A model generated the notes under the pieces. That model saw only the letters and a program-made list of their open reading frames with translations, was not told the origin of the DNA and made no database searches. The translations under genes were made by a program, and so were the position numbers. From Alphaproteobacteria bacterium (lineage in GTDB: Bacteria > Pseudomonadota > Alphaproteobacteria > Thalassobaculales > Thalassobaculaceae): DNA of 7,682 nt. Below are positions 6,536-7,682 of the stretch, piece by piece. How positions within the stretch are numbered: position 1 is the first letter of the stretch; each line of letters opens with the position of its first letter. The stretch lies in NCBI GenBank assembly GCA_028822575.1, contig JAPKDN010000140.1:1-7682 (forward strand), read 5' to 3'.

Positions 6536-7682
6536 ATGCCCGGCATGGATACGGATGTTTTGATTATCGGCGCGGGCCAGGCCGGTCTTGGGCTGAGCTA
6601 TTACCTAAAACAGCAGAGTATCGATCATCTCGTCATCGACAAGGGGCGGCTTGGCAACGCGTGGCGGACCCAGCGATGGGACACCTTCTGTCTGGTCACG
6701 CCGAACTGGTCGATCCAATTGCCCGGCGCGGCTTACCGCGGTGACGATCCCGGTGGGTTCATGGGACGGGATAATTTCCTCTCATACATGGAAAACTGGG
6801 CCAATGCGTTCGGAGCGCCACTTCGGGAAGGCGTGGAGGCGTCCCGTATCGGACGGTCGGGTGACCATTTCGTGGTCGAGACCAATGCTGACGTCTATCA
6901 CGCCCACGCGGTCGTGGTCGCCACCGCGACCCACCAGAAGCCGCGCCGACCTCGGAATATCGGGGAGCTCCCCCCGTCAATCAAACCAATCCACGCGACG
7001 GAGTACCGGAATCCCGATGCGCTGCCCGAAGGCGCCGTCATGGTGGTGGGGTCCGGACAGACCGGTGCCCAGATAGCTCAGGAACTTCGCGAGGCGGGGC
7101 GCAACACCTATTTATGCGTCAGCCACACCGGTCGGCTGATTCGCCACTATCGGGGACGTGATTGCATTGCCTGGCAGAACGACATGGGGCTTTTGGACCG
7201 CACGCCCGATATGCTGGAAGACCCAGCTCTCCGGTTTCGCGGTGATCCGCATGTCTCGGGAAAGAACGGCGGGCACACATTGTCGCTGCATGATTTTCAT
7301 CGCGATGGCATCACCCTGCTCGGGCGGTTGGCGCGAGTGGAAGGCGGGCATGCGTATTTCGATGACACGGTGCGTGACGACATGGCCGCCGCCGACGCCG
7401 ACGCCAACGCCTTCATGGCCAGCATCGACACATTCATCGACCTCTCGGGCCAGCCGGCGCCCGCGCCAACACCTGAAGAGCTTTCCGGCGGGCCGCCTAA
7501 AGATGATTGGTACGTGCCGGTGATCCGTGATCTTGATTTGGTAGAAGCTGGTATTGGCACGGTGATTTGGGCAACCGGATTCGCGTTTGATTTCTCATGG
7601 ATTGACGCACCCGTTTTCGATGAATTTGGCTATCCCATCACCAACCGGGGCGCGACTTCCGTGCCTGGGCTATATTTCACCG
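6536..7682 (+). CDS. FAD/NAD(P)-dependent oxidoreductase, flavin-monooxygenase-like (resembles MSMEG_0569/CzcO-type proteins), 3' end off the window
   Basis: A two-dinucleotide-binding-domain flavoprotein; 382 codons are visible, open at the right edge, with probably some 40-60 residues missing. FAD site: VLIIGAGQAGLGLSYYL (8-24, GxGxxG at 12-17), followed by HLVIDKG ending in the acidic D35. The stretch GNAWRTQRWDTFCLVTPNWSI (40-60) is the conserved segment after the FAD fold in CzcO/TrkA-like enzymes and, from memory, closest to the MSMEG_0569 family. NAD(P)H site: VMVVGSGQTGAQIAQEL (168-184, G172, G174, G177). The C-terminal ATG motif is in VIWATGFAFDFSWID (343-357). Such proteins oxidise small molecules with NAD(P)H, O2 and flavin; the substrate here is unknown. 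The linker motif, usually VVVATG, reads VVVATATH (126-133), losing one glycine. The start at 6536 has GGACGG nine bases upstream; ATG 6545 is an alternative three codons in. It is divergent from the pump operon. Confidence 0.9.
   Translation, partial: MPGMDTDVLIIGAGQAGLGLSYYLKQQSIDHLVIDKGRLGNAWRTQRWDTFCLVTPNWSIQLPGAAYRGDDPGGFMGRDNFLSYMENWANAFGAPLREGVEASRIGRSGDHFVVETNADVYHAHAVVVATATHQKPRRPRNIGELPPSIKPIHATEYRNPDALPEGAVMVVGSGQTGAQIAQELREAGRNTYLCVSHTGRLIRHYRGRDCIAWQNDMGLLDRTPDMLEDPALRFRGDPHVSGKNGGHTLSLHDFHRDGITLLGRLARVEGGHAYFDDTVRDDMAAADADANAFMASIDTFIDLSGQPAPAPTPEELSGGPPKDDWYVPVIRDLDLVEAGIGTVIWATGFAFDFSWIDAPVFDEFGYPITNRGATSVPGLYFT

Overview
The window shows five protein-coding loci and no RNA gene, CRISPR array or insertion sequence that I can recognise. 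The sequence is GC-rich, with GC-ending codons and tightly packed, overlapping genes. Together with the protein families this suggests a proteobacterium, plausibly an alphaproteobacterium, but taxonomy cannot be fixed from the sequence alone.

Minus-strand block, read from right to left. An RND-type efflux pair comes first: a periplasmic adaptor (6320 to 5241), then an inner-membrane HAE1-type permease of 1043 residues (5244 to 2113). The two overlap by four bases (GTGA). Nine bases after the permease stop comes a broken M20-family Zn-dependent hydrolase of the N-carbamoyl-L-amino-acid hydrolase / allantoate amidohydrolase type (2103 to 1033). It lacks its first ~60 residues and has an in-frame TGA at 1477-1479, yet keeps every metal-ligand motif. 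Its stop overlaps by eight bases the start of a class V PLP-dependent aminotransferase-fold enzyme (1040 to beyond the left edge), which looks intact as far as it is visible.

Plus-strand block. A 215-base gap (6321-6535) separates the adaptor from a divergently transcribed FAD/NAD(P)-dependent oxidoreductase (6536 to beyond the right edge). The gap must hold both promoters. A candidate sigma70-like promoter for the pump is visible in it.

How it fits together: the pump pair should work as one inner-membrane/periplasm complex that borrows an outer-membrane channel encoded elsewhere. No channel gene or regulator is in the window. The hydrolase and aminotransferase look like the tail of a former amino-acid or ureido-compound catabolic operon. 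A deletion appears to have joined this tail to the pump operon, destroying the start of the hydrolase and leaving the aminotransferase downstream of the pump. I do not see clear evidence of an undescribed system. The most notable points are this junction, the hydrolase decay, and the divergent oxidoreductase, which may share regulation or substrate with the pump.
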